Shown: positions 35,187 through 45,022, counted from the stretch's first letter. The stretch is DNA of 64,000 nucleotides from Occultella aeris (GCF_902703175.1 NZ_CACRYJ010000017.1:240351-304350); one strand, 5' to 3'. Notes: a model not told the origin generated them from the letters alone. Program-made: numbers and translations.

Positions 35187-35245
35187 TTGGAGCCCCGCCC
35201 ATTCCCTGTTAGGTTCCAACTGGTCCTACCAGTTGGACCAGTTGG
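35187..35245 (+). promoter_or_regulatory. Promoter and GntR operator of the uronate-type ABC operon
   Basis: TTGGAG (35187-35192) and TAGGTT (35210-35215) are 17 nt apart. Immediately after the -10, CCAACTGGT-CCT-ACCAGTTGG (35216-35236) has perfect 9-bp arms, and a third half site ACCAGTTGG follows at 35237-35245. The core TGGT-N3-ACCA agrees with FadR/FCD-type operators. The position over the start point implies repression. Confidence 0.75.
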
Positions 35246-35284
35246 CCGTCGCGGTCCGACGCACCCCAGAAGAGAGTTCCTCGC

Positions 35285-36664
35285 ATGACCATGCCACCGA
35301 TCCGGCGTCGCCACGGCGCAGCCGAGCGCAGCCTGAGCCGCGGCGCCGGTCCCGTCGCACCAGCCAAGCACGCCCTGACTCGCCGGTCGTTCGGCGCGCT
35401 CGTCGCGGCCACCGCCGGCGCCGCGACCCTGAGCGCCTGTTCGCCCGGTCCACGCACCGCCGACCCGAACGCCCCGCTGCGGATCATGGCGATCAACCAC
35501 GTCTGGTCCCAGGCGATCGCCGAACACCTGCCCGAGTTCGAGGACCTCGTCGGACGACGCGTCTCGATGCGGCTGCTCACCGCGGACCAGCTCTCGAACA
35601 GCTACAACGTGAAGCTGAACGCCTCCGCCACGGACATCGACGTGATGATGGTCCGGGCCCTGCAGGAGCAGATCCTGTTCACCCGCAACGGCTGGCTCGC
35701 GGACCTGACCGACCGGGTCGAGGGCGACGCAGCCTACGACTGGACCGACTTCCAGGAGGCGCCACGGGAACGGTCGGTCACCGCGGACAAGGTGGTGAGC
35801 GTCCCGATCGTCACCGAGCGGCCCGCGCTCTACTACCGCAAGGACCTCCTCGAGGACTTCGGCGGCGCCCCGGCCACGCTCGAGGAGATGCTCGAGATCT
35901 CCCTCGAACTCGCCGACCGCAACAACGGGTTCTTCGGGTACGTCGGTCGCGGCCAGCGCTCCGGCGCCGTGACGCAGTGGTCGAGCTTCCTGTACTCGTT
36001 CGGCGGCGACTTCACCGTCGACGGCGCGTCCGGCATCGGCACCCCAGAAGCGATCGCGGCCTACGAGTTCTACGGCCGTCTGCTCGCCGAGACGGGTCCG
36101 CCCGGCGTGACCAACATGAGCCTGGAGCAGGCAATGCCGATCTTCGCCCAGGGGAAGGCCGCGTTCTACATCGACGCGGACGCCATCTACTCCAACTTCC
36201 TCGACCCGGGCATCTCCACGGTGATCGAGGAGGTCGGCTTCGCGCCGTTCCCGGCCGGTCCGGCCGGGTCGGTCCCGCACAACATCCCGTCCTGGAGCCT
36301 CGGGATCAACCGGTTCTCGCTGCTGCAGGACGACGCCTGGGAGTTCATCCGGTGGATCTCCGGCCCGGAGATGGTCGCCCGGCTGCAGGCCGCCGGGATC
36401 CCCGGCGCCCGCCAGTCCGCGTGGGACGACTCGGCCACGCTCGCGTCCTTCCCCAACGATCTCGCCGAGTCCATGCGGATCAACGCCGAGAACGGCAAGG
36501 GCACAGACCGCCCGGACGTGATCCAGGTGGGCCGCGCCCGCGACATCGTGGGCCGTCCCCTGGTGGCCGGGATCACCGGAGCGGCCGTGCCGCCGGTCGC
36601 TGCCGACGCGGACGCCGAGTTCGCCGACTTCCTCATCCGTGACAACCGCCAGCGGGAGTTCTGA
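35285..36664 (+). CDS. Extracellular solute-binding lipoprotein, sugar type
   Basis: A 459-residue exported protein. It has a Tat-like motif TRRSFGALVAA (about residues 32-42) and lipobox LSAC, after a long basic N-region. The mature domain shows the two-lobed family 1 pattern (IVTERPALYYRKDLLEDFGG, EFIRWISGPEMVARLQ). It delivers a carbohydrate to the permeases that follow; its stop shares a base with the start of the first permease (TGATG). Confidence 0.94.
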   Translation: MTMPPIRRRHGAAERSLSRGAGPVAPAKHALTRRSFGALVAATAGAATLSACSPGPRTADPNAPLRIMAINHVWSQAIAEHLPEFEDLVGRRVSMRLLTADQLSNSYNVKLNASATDIDVMMVRALQEQILFTRNGWLADLTDRVEGDAAYDWTDFQEAPRERSVTADKVVSVPIVTERPALYYRKDLLEDFGGAPATLEEMLEISLELADRNNGFFGYVGRGQRSGAVTQWSSFLYSFGGDFTVDGASGIGTPEAIAAYEFYGRLLAETGPPGVTNMSLEQAMPIFAQGKAAFYIDADAIYSNFLDPGISTVIEEVGFAPFPAGPAGSVPHNIPSWSLGINRFSLLQDDAWEFIRWISGPEMVARLQAAGIPGARQSAWDDSATLASFPNDLAESMRINAENGKGTDRPDVIQVGRARDIVGRPLVAGITGAAVPPVAADADAEFADFLIRDNRQREF

Positions 36665-37635
36665 TGCCGTCCCCCACCCTCGCCGAGACCCCCACCGTGG
36701 CGCCCGAGCGACCCGCCGCGCGCGCCACCACCCGCAGCGGACGCAAGGCGATCCCGTTCGAGCAGGCGAACCGTCGCCTGAAGTGGGCCCTGCTCTCGCC
36801 GGCCCTCGGCTTCGTCGCGCTGATGATCATCTTCCCGTTGGTGTTCACCCTGAACCTCAGCCTCACCGACGCCTTCGGCGCGGTGAACGCGAACAACACC
36901 TACATCGGCCTGCAGAACTTCATCGACGCCCTCACCGACACCCGCCGGTTCTGGCCGGCCGTCTGGCGCACCGTGTACTTCACGGTCGGCGCCGTGCTCC
37001 TGCAGACGGTGCTGGGCCTCGCCCTGGCCATGCTGATGCGCAAGGCGTTCCGCGGCATGGAGATCGTCCGGACGATCCTGATGGTCCCGCTGCTGGCCAC
37101 CCCGGTCGCGATCGGCATCCTGTGGTTGCTGATCCTCGACCCCACGAACGGCATCGCGAACCACCTGCTCGGCTTCGTCGGCATCCCACCGCAGGAGTTC
37201 CTCGGTTCGGTCAGCCAGTCGCTGCCCACGTTGATGCTCATCGACGTCTGGCAGTGGACCCCGATGATGACCATCCTCCTGCTCGCCGGGTTGTCCACGC
37301 TGCCCGAGGAGCCCGAGGAGGCCGCGCTGATGGACGGGGCCAACGCCTGGCAGCGGTTCCGCTACATCATCCTGCCGATGCTGCGGACGACCCTGCTCAC
37401 CGCCCTGGTCCTGCGCGGTGTCGACGCGCTCAAGACGTTCGACATCATCTACGCCACCAAGGGCCCCGGCGGTGGCTCCGCGTTCGAGGCCGAGACCCTG
37501 AACGTGTACGCCTACGGCCTCACCTTCGACTACCAGGAGTACGGGCTCGCGTCGGCCGTACTGGTCCTGTTCACCATCTTCATCGTCGCCGTCGTGGTGC
37601 TGCTGCGCCGCCGCACCGGAAGGACCTCCGCATGA
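36664..37635 (+). CDS. Sugar ABC transporter permease, MalF type
   Basis: A 323-residue permease with about six spans. The first span is ALLSPALGFVALMIIFPLVFTL and the EAA loop is EAALMDGANAWQRF. It overlaps the binding-protein stop by one base and the next permease by 4 bp. Together with its partner it forms the membrane channel of the importer. Confidence 0.95.
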   Translation: MPSPTLAETPTVAPERPAARATTRSGRKAIPFEQANRRLKWALLSPALGFVALMIIFPLVFTLNLSLTDAFGAVNANNTYIGLQNFIDALTDTRRFWPAVWRTVYFTVGAVLLQTVLGLALAMLMRKAFRGMEIVRTILMVPLLATPVAIGILWLLILDPTNGIANHLLGFVGIPPQEFLGSVSQSLPTLMLIDVWQWTPMMTILLLAGLSTLPEEPEEAALMDGANAWQRFRYIILPMLRTTLLTALVLRGVDALKTFDIIYATKGPGGGSAFEAETLNVYAYGLTFDYQEYGLASAVLVLFTIFIVAVVVLLRRRTGRTSA

Positions 37636-38522
37636 GCACCGTGAGCACCGTAGGCACGACGTCCGTGCCGTCCGGCACGCAACGCCCGACGGCGGCCCCT
37701 CGCCGTCGCGGTAAGCGTCGCCTCGGGTCGTGGCTGCGCGGCGTGACGATCACCGTGGTCTGTCTCATCGTGGCGATGCCGATCATCTGGATGATCGCGG
37801 CCGCGTTCAAGACGAACGTGCAGGTCACGGACCCGAACGTGGGCCTGATCTTCTCCCCCACCCTGGAGAACTTCCGCAGCGCGTTCGCCGACGGCGCGAT
37901 CCTTGGCTCGATGCTGAACTCGCTGATCGTCGGGGTGCTGTCCACGGCCATCAGTGCGGTGCTGGCCGTGCCGGCCGCATGGGCGGTCGGCCGGTTCTCG
38001 ATGGGCCGGACCGGGTCACTCGTCCTGGTCGCCCGGATCGTCCCGGCCATCTCGCTGCTGGTGCCCTGGTACTACCTGTTCGCCCAGCTCGGGCTGGTGG
38101 GCAGCTACACGGTGCTGGTCCTGAGCCACATGTTCGTCGCGGTCCCGCTGATCCTGTGGATCATGATCGGCTTCTTCGAGGGTCTCCCGATCGAGCTCGA
38201 GGAGGCCGCCCGCACCGACGGTCTGAGTGCGTTCGGGTCGTTCCTGCGGATCGCGCTGCCGCTCGCCGCCCCCGGCACCGCGGCGGCAGCGGTGCTCGCC
38301 TTCATCGGGAGCTGGAACAACTTCATGTTCGCGCTGATCCTGGCCGACGAGGACACCATGACGATGCCCGTCACGCTGTTCAACTTCATCTCCTACGCCA
38401 GCACGGACTGGGGTGGTCTGATGGCCGCCGCCACGCTCATGACGGTGCCGGTCATCCTGGCCGCCGTGTTCGGCCAGCGCTACCTAGTGGCCGGGCTCAC
38501 CGCCGGCGCCACGAAGGGCTGA
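37632..38522 (+). CDS. Sugar ABC transporter permease, MalG type
   Basis: A 296-residue permease. A basic stretch PRRRGKRRLGSW precedes the first span; the EAA loop is EEAARTDGLSAFGSF. It ends with RYLVAGLTAGATKG, the usual MalG-type C-terminus. The operon continues, after 81 bp, with the enolase-superfamily dehydratase. No ATPase is encoded. Confidence 0.95.
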   Translation: MSTVSTVGTTSVPSGTQRPTAAPRRRGKRRLGSWLRGVTITVVCLIVAMPIIWMIAAAFKTNVQVTDPNVGLIFSPTLENFRSAFADGAILGSMLNSLIVGVLSTAISAVLAVPAAWAVGRFSMGRTGSLVLVARIVPAISLLVPWYYLFAQLGLVGSYTVLVLSHMFVAVPLILWIMIGFFEGLPIELEEAARTDGLSAFGSFLRIALPLAAPGTAAAAVLAFIGSWNNFMFALILADEDTMTMPVTLFNFISYASTDWGGLMAAATLMTVPVILAAVFGQRYLVAGLTAGATKG

Positions 38523-38603
38523 GCGGCGCCGCCCGGTCCGGGCACGCCGCCGGCCACCCGAGCCGCACTCCTACCCCACCCGAACCAGACAGGAAGAGCC
38601 CCC

Positions 38604-39824
38604 ATGAAGATCGTCGACGCGAAGGTCGTCGTCACCAGCCCCGGCCGGAACTTCGTCACCCTGCAGCTGACCACCGACGAGGGCATCACCGGACTGGGTG
38701 ACGCGACCCTGAACGGGCGCGAACTCTCCGTCGTCAGCTACCTGCAGGACCACGTGGTCCCGCTGCTGCTCGGCACCGACGCGCACCGGATCGAGGACAC
38801 CTGGCAGTCCCTGTACCGGGGTGCGTACTGGCGCCGCGGCCCGGTGACCATGGCCGCCATCGCCGCGGTGGACGTGGCGCTGTGGGACATCAAGGCCAAG
38901 GTGGCCGGACTGCCGCTGTACCAGTTGCTCGGCGGTGCCAGCCGGGACCGGGTGCGCACCTATGGGCACGCGAACGGCGCCAGCATCCCCGAGTTGTTCG
39001 ACTCGGTCCGTGCTCTGCTGGAGCAGGGCTACCAGAGCATCCGGATCCAGACCGGGGTGCCAGGGCTCAAGGCCGTCTACGGCGTGCACGCCTCGGGTGC
39101 GCACGCGGCGAACCCGACCCGGCTGGACCAGCGCGTGCTGCCGGCCGTGGAGGACTGGGACACCGGTGCCTACCTGCGCCACATCCCAAGCGTGTTCGAG
39201 GCCGTTCGCAACGAGTTCGGGCCGGACCTGCCCCTGCTGCACGACGCCCACCACCGGCTCACCCCGATCCAGGCGGCGCGTCTGGGCAGGTCCCTGGAGC
39301 CCTACGACCTGTTCTGGCTCGAGGACTGCACCCCGGCCGAGAACCAGGACGGGCTGCGCCTGGTCCGCGAGCACACCACCACCCCGCTCGCCATCGGCGA
39401 GGTCTTCAACACGGTGTTCGACTACCAGACCCTCGTCGGTGAGCAGCTGATCGACTACGTGCGCTCCGCCGTCACCCACTTCGGTGGGGTCTCCCCGCTG
39501 AGGAAGCTGTTCGACTACGCCGCCCAGCACCAGATCAAGAGCGCCATCCACGGGCCGGAGGACATCTCGCCCGTCGGCATGGCCGCTGCGATCCACCTGG
39601 ACCTCGCCATCCACAACTTCGGGATCCAGGAGTACTCGGGCCACACCGACCTCACCAACGAGGTCTTCCGGCACGCCTACACGTTCTCCGACGGGCACCT
39701 GCACCCGGGCGAGGCCCCCGGAATCGGGGTGGAACTGGACGCCGAGCTCGCCGCCGCGCACCCGTACCAGCAGGCCTACCTGCCCACGAACCGCCTGCAG
39801 GACGGCACCGTGCACGACTGGTGA
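38604..39824 (+). CDS. manD: Mannonate dehydratase family enzyme (enolase superfamily)
   Basis: A 406-residue sugar-acid dehydratase of the D-mannonate/D-gluconate dehydratase (ManD, RspA-like) group. The Mg2+ ligands Asp214 (HDAHH), Glu240 (WLEDCTP) and Glu266 (IGEVFN) have the spacing of the ManD family (26 and 26), and His216 follows in the same motif. It should give 2-keto-3-deoxy sugar acids. Activity in this family ranges from high D-mannonate turnover to low or none, so the true substrate needs testing. Its place behind the importer suggests uptake and breakdown of a hexuronate or aldonate. Confidence 0.9.
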   Translation: MKIVDAKVVVTSPGRNFVTLQLTTDEGITGLGDATLNGRELSVVSYLQDHVVPLLLGTDAHRIEDTWQSLYRGAYWRRGPVTMAAIAAVDVALWDIKAKVAGLPLYQLLGGASRDRVRTYGHANGASIPELFDSVRALLEQGYQSIRIQTGVPGLKAVYGVHASGAHAANPTRLDQRVLPAVEDWDTGAYLRHIPSVFEAVRNEFGPDLPLLHDAHHRLTPIQAARLGRSLEPYDLFWLEDCTPAENQDGLRLVREHTTTPLAIGEVFNTVFDYQTLVGEQLIDYVRSAVTHFGGVSPLRKLFDYAAQHQIKSAIHGPEDISPVGMAAAIHLDLAIHNFGIQEYSGHTDLTNEVFRHAYTFSDGHLHPGEAPGIGVELDAELAAAHPYQQAYLPTNRLQDGTVHDW

Positions 39825-39892
39825 CCCACCCGGCGTCCCGGCAGCGAGATCTGAGCCGGACCTCATCCTCAGTGGCGAGACAGGACCCGAAG

Positions 39893-39928
39893 CCTCGACC
39901 TCGTACAACGGAAGGTACGAGGTCGAGG
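39893..39928. terminator. Terminator hairpin after the ManD operon
   Basis: CCTCGACCTCGTAC (39893-39906) pairs perfectly over 14 bp with its complement at 39915-39928 around an 8-nt loop. It separates the ManD operon from the secreted beta-helix gene. Confidence 0.75.
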
Positions 39929-40034
39929 TCGCAGGTCCGATGTCAGGGGCGGGGCGGGGCGCTTGCAGTTTTGCGCAGTACCCGCTGAGGTCGTGCCGGA
40001 GCCACCGCCCGCCACACCGAAGTGGAGTCGACCG

Positions 40035-43000
40035 ATGCGACACCGCGCCACCCGAGGACTGCTCGGGACCGCCACCCGACGACTTCTCGCGGCCGCCACC
40101 GCCGGGGCGCTCGCCGTCACCTTGGCCGCGGGCGCCACTGCAGGTGCAGCCCCGGCCGCCGCCGCACCGGAACCGGATCTGGCGGACCCCGTCGGCCCCT
40201 CGGTCTACGCATCGATGCCGCAGGACCCTCTCGCGGTGGTCCTGGGCAGCCCCGGGTTCCCCGTACACGGCGACGGCGTCGGTGATGACACCGCCGTCAT
40301 CCAGGCCGCGATCAACGAGGCGTCCCGGCGTGGCGGTGAGAACTGGCTCGGCAACATCGTCGGCGGCGCCCGCGGCGTCGAGGTCGGTGACGGCGGCGGG
40401 CTCGTGTTCGTGCCGGAGGGTACCTACCGGATCAGCGGCCGGATCAACCTGCACGCTTCGGTCCGGCTGATCGGGTTCGGCGCGTCCCGCCCGCAGTTCT
40501 ACGTGGCACCGGGCACGCCGGGCTTCGACGGCGACCCGGAATTCGTGTTCGCCGCTACCCGCCGGCCCTACGTGCCCGACGCACCGGTCACGTTCGGCAA
40601 CAACGACACGTTCGGCACCGGTCTGGTCAACGTGAACATCGTCGTGGCCGAGCACAATCCCGGCGCCATCGGGGTGCGCTTCGGCGGCGCCCAGATGTTC
40701 CTGCTCCAGGACGTCGGCATCAGTCTCGCGGACGGGTACGCGGGTATCGACCACAATGCGAATCTGCTCCAGCGGGTCACCGTGCGCGGCGGGCAGTTCG
40801 GCATGCTCGCGTTCGCGGCGACGCCCGGCTGGCAGACGACCGTCCTTGACTCCAGCTTCTCGGGTCAGGAGGTCGCAGCGATCAGGCTGCACACCGATGC
40901 CAAGCTGAGCATCGTGCGCACCCGGTTCGCGGACGCGGCGGCGGGCATTGAGACGATCCCGGCCTCCTCGCAGCGCCTGGTCATCGAGGACTCCCTCTTC
41001 GAGCGGATCGCCGGGCCGGTGATCACGCTGAACGACTCCGCATCGCTCCCGGCCACCTCCGAGCCGGAGCTCGTCCAGGCACAGAACCAGCTCAACGTCC
41101 TCAACACCGGCGTCATCGACTCGGGGCCACTGCTGCGCACGCTGCCGAGCGCCACCACCTGGACCTCCCCGCACGCCGGCTACCGGGTCGACGAGGCCAC
41201 CCTCGGGCTGCGCGTCACCGACGCCCTCGGCGATGGCGAGTCCCGCAGCACCGACGTGCTTCTCGACGCCACCCGAGCCCCGGCCGCCGTCCTTGAGCGG
41301 GTCCTGCGCAGCGACATCGCCCTCCCGCCGGCTACCACCGACTGGGTCAACATCGCCGAGTACGCCGCCGAGCACGGCGTGAGCGTCGGCTCGGGCACCG
41401 AGGACGACATGGCGATCTTCCAGCAGGCACTCGACGAGCACGACACCGTCTACGTGCCGATGGGCGCGTACCTGCTCACCGACACCTTGCGGCTGGGACC
41501 GTCCAACAACCTGATCGGGCTGCACCCGCGCCAGACCTGGCTCACCATCCCGGACGGGTCGGACGCGTTCGCCGACCCGGATGATCCCCGTGCGATCGTG
41601 CAGACGCCGCCGGGTGGGCGCAACACCGTGTCTGGCCTCGGCCTGGACACCGCACCGGTCAACCCGGGCTCGGTCCACGTGCGCTGGCAGGCGGGCGCGC
41701 ACAGCCAGCTCTCGGATGTGGTCACCCAGTTCGTCAAGTGGGCGCCCGAGGAGACCCGGCCGGGCGATCCTGCTCCCGGCGACCCTGGTTATGGCCATCG
41801 CGGCGTGGGCCGGTACAACTTCTGGGTCGACGGCGGCGGCGGCTCATTCCTGAACCTGTGGGCGGTCGCCGGCTGGGCGGACAACGGACTCCTGGTGGAG
41901 AACACCTCGGTGCCGGGGCGCGTCTACGAGATCTCCGTCGAGCACCACCGTTACCGCGAGGTCGTCCTGCGCGACGTGCGCAACTGGGTCCTCCGGGCGG
42001 TGCAGACCGAGGACCACATCTACGGCTGGGAGTCCCAGGCCGTCGAACTGGAGCGGGTGCGGGACGTGACGTTCACGAACACCGTCTTCTTCCGGGTCGC
42101 GACCGTCCTCGGGCCCTACCCGTACGCCGTCGGGATCGTCGACTCGACCGGTGTGGTGATCCGCGGGACCCGGGGCTACCGACCCGACAACGTCGCGAAC
42201 ACGCGCTGGGGTGCGACGATCGCGGACGTCGGCAGCGGTCGCAGCGTGCCCGAGCTCGAGGTCGCCTACCTCGGCGTCGGGGAGCCCGGCGCGGGCGCAC
42301 GCCGCGCGGGCCTTCGGGTCGGGCTCGATGATGCCTCTCTGAGACTGCTGCCCGGCGAGCGGGCCGAGACGCTGCTGACCATCGCGACCCTCGACCCCGC
42401 ACCGCTGCATGACGTACAGCTGGCGATCGAGGGCACCGACGACCTCGACGTCGCGCTCGGTCCGGCACCGGCGCGCCTGCTGCGCGGCGATCTGGCCGGC
42501 GTCCCGGTGACCGTGTCCGCGAGCGCGACGGCGGCCGACGGGACGAGGAGCCTCGTCGCGACCCTCACCTTCACCGCGCAGGGCACCCGCACGGTGGTCG
42601 AGGTCCCGATCACGGTGCGCGTGGGCACCGACAACCTCGCCCTCGGCGCCCCGGTGACCGCCTCCTCGGTGCTGTCCGGCAACGTCGCGACCAACGCTGT
42701 CGACGGCAGCGTCTCGGGCGGCCGGTGGGTCTCCGGTACCGGCGACCCGCAGCCCACCCTGACCATCGACCTCGGTGCCCCGGCGGACCTGCACGAGGCC
42801 GTCATCCACAGTGGCGTCGCGGGTTCGGACGCGTTGCGCGTGCACACGGTCGAGGTCGACGCCCTGATCGACGGCGCGTGGCAACTGATCGGCCGGGTGG
42901 AGGGGAACGGGGCGAGCCCGGTACGCGTGCCGCTCGAGGCAGGCGAATCCGTGCGCGAGGTGCGTTTGCGGTTCACCCGCCCAAGCGCCAGCGACGGCGT

Positions 43001-43040
43001 CGCCCGCGTCTTCGAGGTGGCCGTCCTGGGCACGCGCTGA
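40035..43040 (+). CDS. Secreted pectate-lyase-3/GH55-like beta-helix protein with discoidin-type domain
   Basis: A 1001-residue exported protein. The signal peptide runs through LLAAATAGALAVTLAAGATAG to an APAAAAPEP cleavage region. Two right-handed beta-helix parts follow: the first opens GDDTAVIQAAINEASRRGG with GGGLVFVPEGTYRISG, the second with GTEDDMAIFQQALDEHDTVY, matching pectate-lyase-3 repeats as in GH55-like two-helix enzymes. A linker beta-sandwich (about residues 775-865) leads to a C-terminal discoidin (F5/8, CBM32-like) domain starting NLALGAPVTASSVLSGN. It probably degrades or binds a plant or fungal polysaccharide outside the cell. ATG 40035 follows GGAG; a frame start at 39963 is rejected. 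Confidence 0.85.
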   Translation: MRHRATRGLLGTATRRLLAAATAGALAVTLAAGATAGAAPAAAAPEPDLADPVGPSVYASMPQDPLAVVLGSPGFPVHGDGVGDDTAVIQAAINEASRRGGENWLGNIVGGARGVEVGDGGGLVFVPEGTYRISGRINLHASVRLIGFGASRPQFYVAPGTPGFDGDPEFVFAATRRPYVPDAPVTFGNNDTFGTGLVNVNIVVAEHNPGAIGVRFGGAQMFLLQDVGISLADGYAGIDHNANLLQRVTVRGGQFGMLAFAATPGWQTTVLDSSFSGQEVAAIRLHTDAKLSIVRTRFADAAAGIETIPASSQRLVIEDSLFERIAGPVITLNDSASLPATSEPELVQAQNQLNVLNTGVIDSGPLLRTLPSATTWTSPHAGYRVDEATLGLRVTDALGDGESRSTDVLLDATRAPAAVLERVLRSDIALPPATTDWVNIAEYAAEHGVSVGSGTEDDMAIFQQALDEHDTVYVPMGAYLLTDTLRLGPSNNLIGLHPRQTWLTIPDGSDAFADPDDPRAIVQTPPGGRNTVSGLGLDTAPVNPGSVHVRWQAGAHSQLSDVVTQFVKWAPEETRPGDPAPGDPGYGHRGVGRYNFWVDGGGGSFLNLWAVAGWADNGLLVENTSVPGRVYEISVEHHRYREVVLRDVRNWVLRAVQTEDHIYGWESQAVELERVRDVTFTNTVFFRVATVLGPYPYAVGIVDSTGVVIRGTRGYRPDNVANTRWGATIADVGSGRSVPELEVAYLGVGEPGAGARRAGLRVGLDDASLRLLPGERAETLLTIATLDPAPLHDVQLAIEGTDDLDVALGPAPARLLRGDLAGVPVTVSASATAADGTRSLVATLTFTAQGTRTVVEVPITVRVGTDNLALGAPVTASSVLSGNVATNAVDGSVSGGRWVSGTGDPQPTLTIDLGAPADLHEAVIHSGVAGSDALRVHTVEVDALIDGAWQLIGRVEGNGASPVRVPLEAGESVREVRLRFTRPSASDGVARVFEVAVLGTR

Positions 43041-43059
43041 GCTCAGCGGCCCATCCGGG

Positions 43060-43725
43060 TCAGCCCGGCTCCGACACCTCGCTCACCGACTCACCCGCGG
43101 CATCCCGCAGGCGCCGCTGCAGGCGGTTGCCGGACCAGATGACGAGCGCAGCACAGGCCCCGAAGGCGACGGCCACCACGACGCTCATGACCGCGACCAT
43201 CCCGTAGCCCTGCTCACGCGGGTCCAGGAATGGATACGGGTACCAGTCCACCAGAGCGCCCCGGATGAGGCTGTAGACGAGGTACGCGATAGGGATGAGC
43301 ATCCACGCGACCAGGTGCTTCGTCGTGAGCCGGGTCCGTGGCGGGGCGATCAGCCAGTCCACCAGCACCAGGATCGGTACCACCATGTGCAGCACGATGT
43401 TGGCATAGGCAGGCGTCTGCACATCCACGTTGAGCAGCAGCGTGTTGGCGACGACTCCGGTGAGGAGCAGGAACGTCACGGCCGCGCCGCGGACGGCGTC
43501 CGGGATCGGCCGCACCAGCGACACGGCGAACAGGACGGCGGCGAACACGTTGCTGAGGATCGTGAAGTAGCTGAAGTGGTTCGACGGGTTGTACCGGTCC
43601 CCGGTCACGATGATGAGGTAGACCTCGGCGCTGATCACCAATGCCACGACGAGCGCCCGTACCACGGTGCTCGGCCAGTTCCGGGCGCCTCCGGGCCGGC
43701 CTGTCGGATCGTTCGCGACCGTCAT
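43060..43725 (-). CDS. Pr6Pr family membrane protein
   Basis: A 221-residue protein with six or seven spans of the Pr6Pr (six-helix, FAR-17a/AIG1-like) family. The pattern NHFSYFTILSNVFAAVLF, NIVLHMVVPILVLVDWLI and VDWYPYPFLDP is characteristic. Function in bacteria is unknown. AGGAG precedes the ATG. It converges with the beta-helix gene and stands 131 bp downstream of the ars genes in the same direction. Confidence 0.85.
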   Translation of the reverse strand: MTVANDPTGRPGGARNWPSTVVRALVVALVISAEVYLIIVTGDRYNPSNHFSYFTILSNVFAAVLFAVSLVRPIPDAVRGAAVTFLLLTGVVANTLLLNVDVQTPAYANIVLHMVVPILVLVDWLIAPPRTRLTTKHLVAWMLIPIAYLVYSLIRGALVDWYPYPFLDPREQGYGMVAVMSVVVAVAFGACAALVIWSGNRLQRRLRDAAGESVSEVSEPG

Positions 43726-43855
43726 GGTGCTCCTGTGCTCGGGCGACATCGGGACCGCCGGCGGCCGATGGCGCGGCCGGGCGCGCCGGGCCAGAGTCGC
43801 AGAGGTTCCAGCCGAACCGCAACCCTCGGCATCGGAGGTTGCGCCGGTCGACCGG

Positions 43856-44566
43856 CTACCGGTGCGCCGACTCCCCTGTCGGTGCGAGGATCTCACCCAG
43901 CAGAGTGCGAACCCTTGCGTCGATCTGATCGCGGACCCGGCGGGCCGCGTCGAGGGAGGCGTCGGCCGGGTCGGCCAGTTCCCAGTCCTCGTAGCGCTTG
44001 CCGGGGTAGATCGGGCAGGCATCGCCGCAGCCCATGGTGATCACCACGTCGGCTGCGCGCACCACGTCATCGGTGAGCGGCTTGGGGAACTCCCTGCCGA
44101 GATCCAGCCCGACCTCTCTCATGACGTCGACGGCGGTGGGGTGGATCCGCTCGAGGGGCGCGGATCCCGCGGAGCGGACATGCACCCGTCCCGCGGCGTG
44201 GTGGTCCAGCAGCGCGGCAGCCATCTGGGACCGGCCGGCGTTCTGGACGCAGACGAAGAGGACCTCGGGAACCTCGTGCGGGAGCAGTCCCTCGGACTGG
44301 GCGAGCGCGGTGAGCCGGTCGGCGGCGAACCGGGCGGTCACCGCGGGCAGGTGTGCGGTGACCTTCGCGCTACGCGCCAGCGCCGCATAGGACTCGAAGA
44401 CGTACCGCTCGATGGTCTCGGCGGTGAAGGTGCCCTCGAACCTCGTGGTCAGGTCACCGGCGATCCCGTGCAGGACGTGATCGGCGCTGAGCAGTCCGGG
44501 CAGTCCCTTCTCTCTCATTGCTCCTCCGGTGTTCGGTGGCGGCGGGTCCACGGTGTCGGCGCTCAT
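43856..44566 (-). CDS. Arsenate reductase-like LMW phosphatase with N-terminal helical domain
   Basis: A 236-residue protein. The N-terminal 105 residues are helical and resemble the three-helix domain seen in front of some actinobacterial ArsC proteins (YVFESYAALARSAKVTAHLP). The C-terminal domain is a low-molecular-weight phosphatase-type arsenate reductase with the P-loop VCVQNAGRSQMAAALL and GCGDACPIYPGKRYEDW. It should reduce arsenate to arsenite using mycothiol or thioredoxin-type thiols. ATG 44566 follows GAGGAG and lies just after the stop of the shorter arsC; a GTG at 44572 is an alternative. Confidence 0.88.
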   Translation of the reverse strand: MSADTVDPPPPNTGGAMREKGLPGLLSADHVLHGIAGDLTTRFEGTFTAETIERYVFESYAALARSAKVTAHLPAVTARFAADRLTALAQSEGLLPHEVPEVLFVCVQNAGRSQMAAALLDHHAAGRVHVRSAGSAPLERIHPTAVDVMREVGLDLGREFPKPLTDDVVRAADVVITMGCGDACPIYPGKRYEDWELADPADASLDAARRVRDQIDARVRTLLGEILAPTGESAHR

Positions 44567-44568
44567 GC

Positions 44569-44991
44569 TCACTCCTCGAGTTGGGCTCTGGCGGGCTGCA
44601 GGCTGGCGATCAGCCCTTCGATACGGCGCCGGATCTCATCGCGCACCGGGCGCACGGCCGCCACGCTCCTGCCGGCCGGGTCCTCCAGCACCCAGTCCTC
44701 GTACCGCTTGCCGGGGAAGATCGGGCAGGCGTCCCCGCAGCCCATGGTGACGACCACGTCCGAGGCTCGCACGGCCTCGGCGCTCAGCGCCTTCGGCTGC
44801 TCGGCCGTGATGTCGATGCCGACCTCGGCCATGGCCGCCACCACCGACGGGTTGATCCGGTCAGCCGGCGCGGATCCGGCCGAGCGGACCTCGATCGAGC
44901 CGCCGGACAGATGGGACAGCCAGGCGGCCGCCATCTGGGATCGGCCCGCGTTGTGGACGCAGACGAACATGACACTGGGGCGGTCGGTCAT
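44569..44991 (-). CDS. arsC: Arsenate reductase, LMW phosphatase type
   Basis: A 140-residue single-domain arsenate reductase. The P-loop FVCVHNAGRSQM supplies the catalytic Cys (about residue 11) and Arg; GCGDACPIFPGKRYEDW is shared with the following longer copy. It lies between the ArsR-ArsC fusion gene and the second reductase in one transcription direction. No arsenite efflux gene is present nearby. Confidence 0.9.
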   Translation of the reverse strand: MTDRPSVMFVCVHNAGRSQMAAAWLSHLSGGSIEVRSAGSAPADRINPSVVAAMAEVGIDITAEQPKALSAEAVRASDVVVTMGCGDACPIFPGKRYEDWVLEDPAGRSVAAVRPVRDEIRRRIEGLIASLQPARAQLEE

Positions 44992-45022
44992 CGTGGTGAC
45001 TTCCTTCGGGTGGCGGGCGAGG

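Noticed and set aside
39963..40034. Upstream in-frame start for the beta-helix protein.
   Set aside because: It would put 24 charged and Pro-rich residues before the signal peptide; ATG 40035 has a Shine-Dalgarno and a clean signal sequence.
38571..41798. A 1075-codon open frame on the minus strand across manD and the beta-helix gene.
   Set aside because: It is antisense to two well-supported genes, is Arg/Gly/Val rich without family motifs, and has no promoter or Shine-Dalgarno; an effect of high GC.
43041..43070. CCGGG-TCAG-CCCGG hairpin at the end of the beta-helix and Pr6Pr genes.
   Set aside because: Only 5 bp long and inside the Pr6Pr coding end, so too weak to call a terminator.
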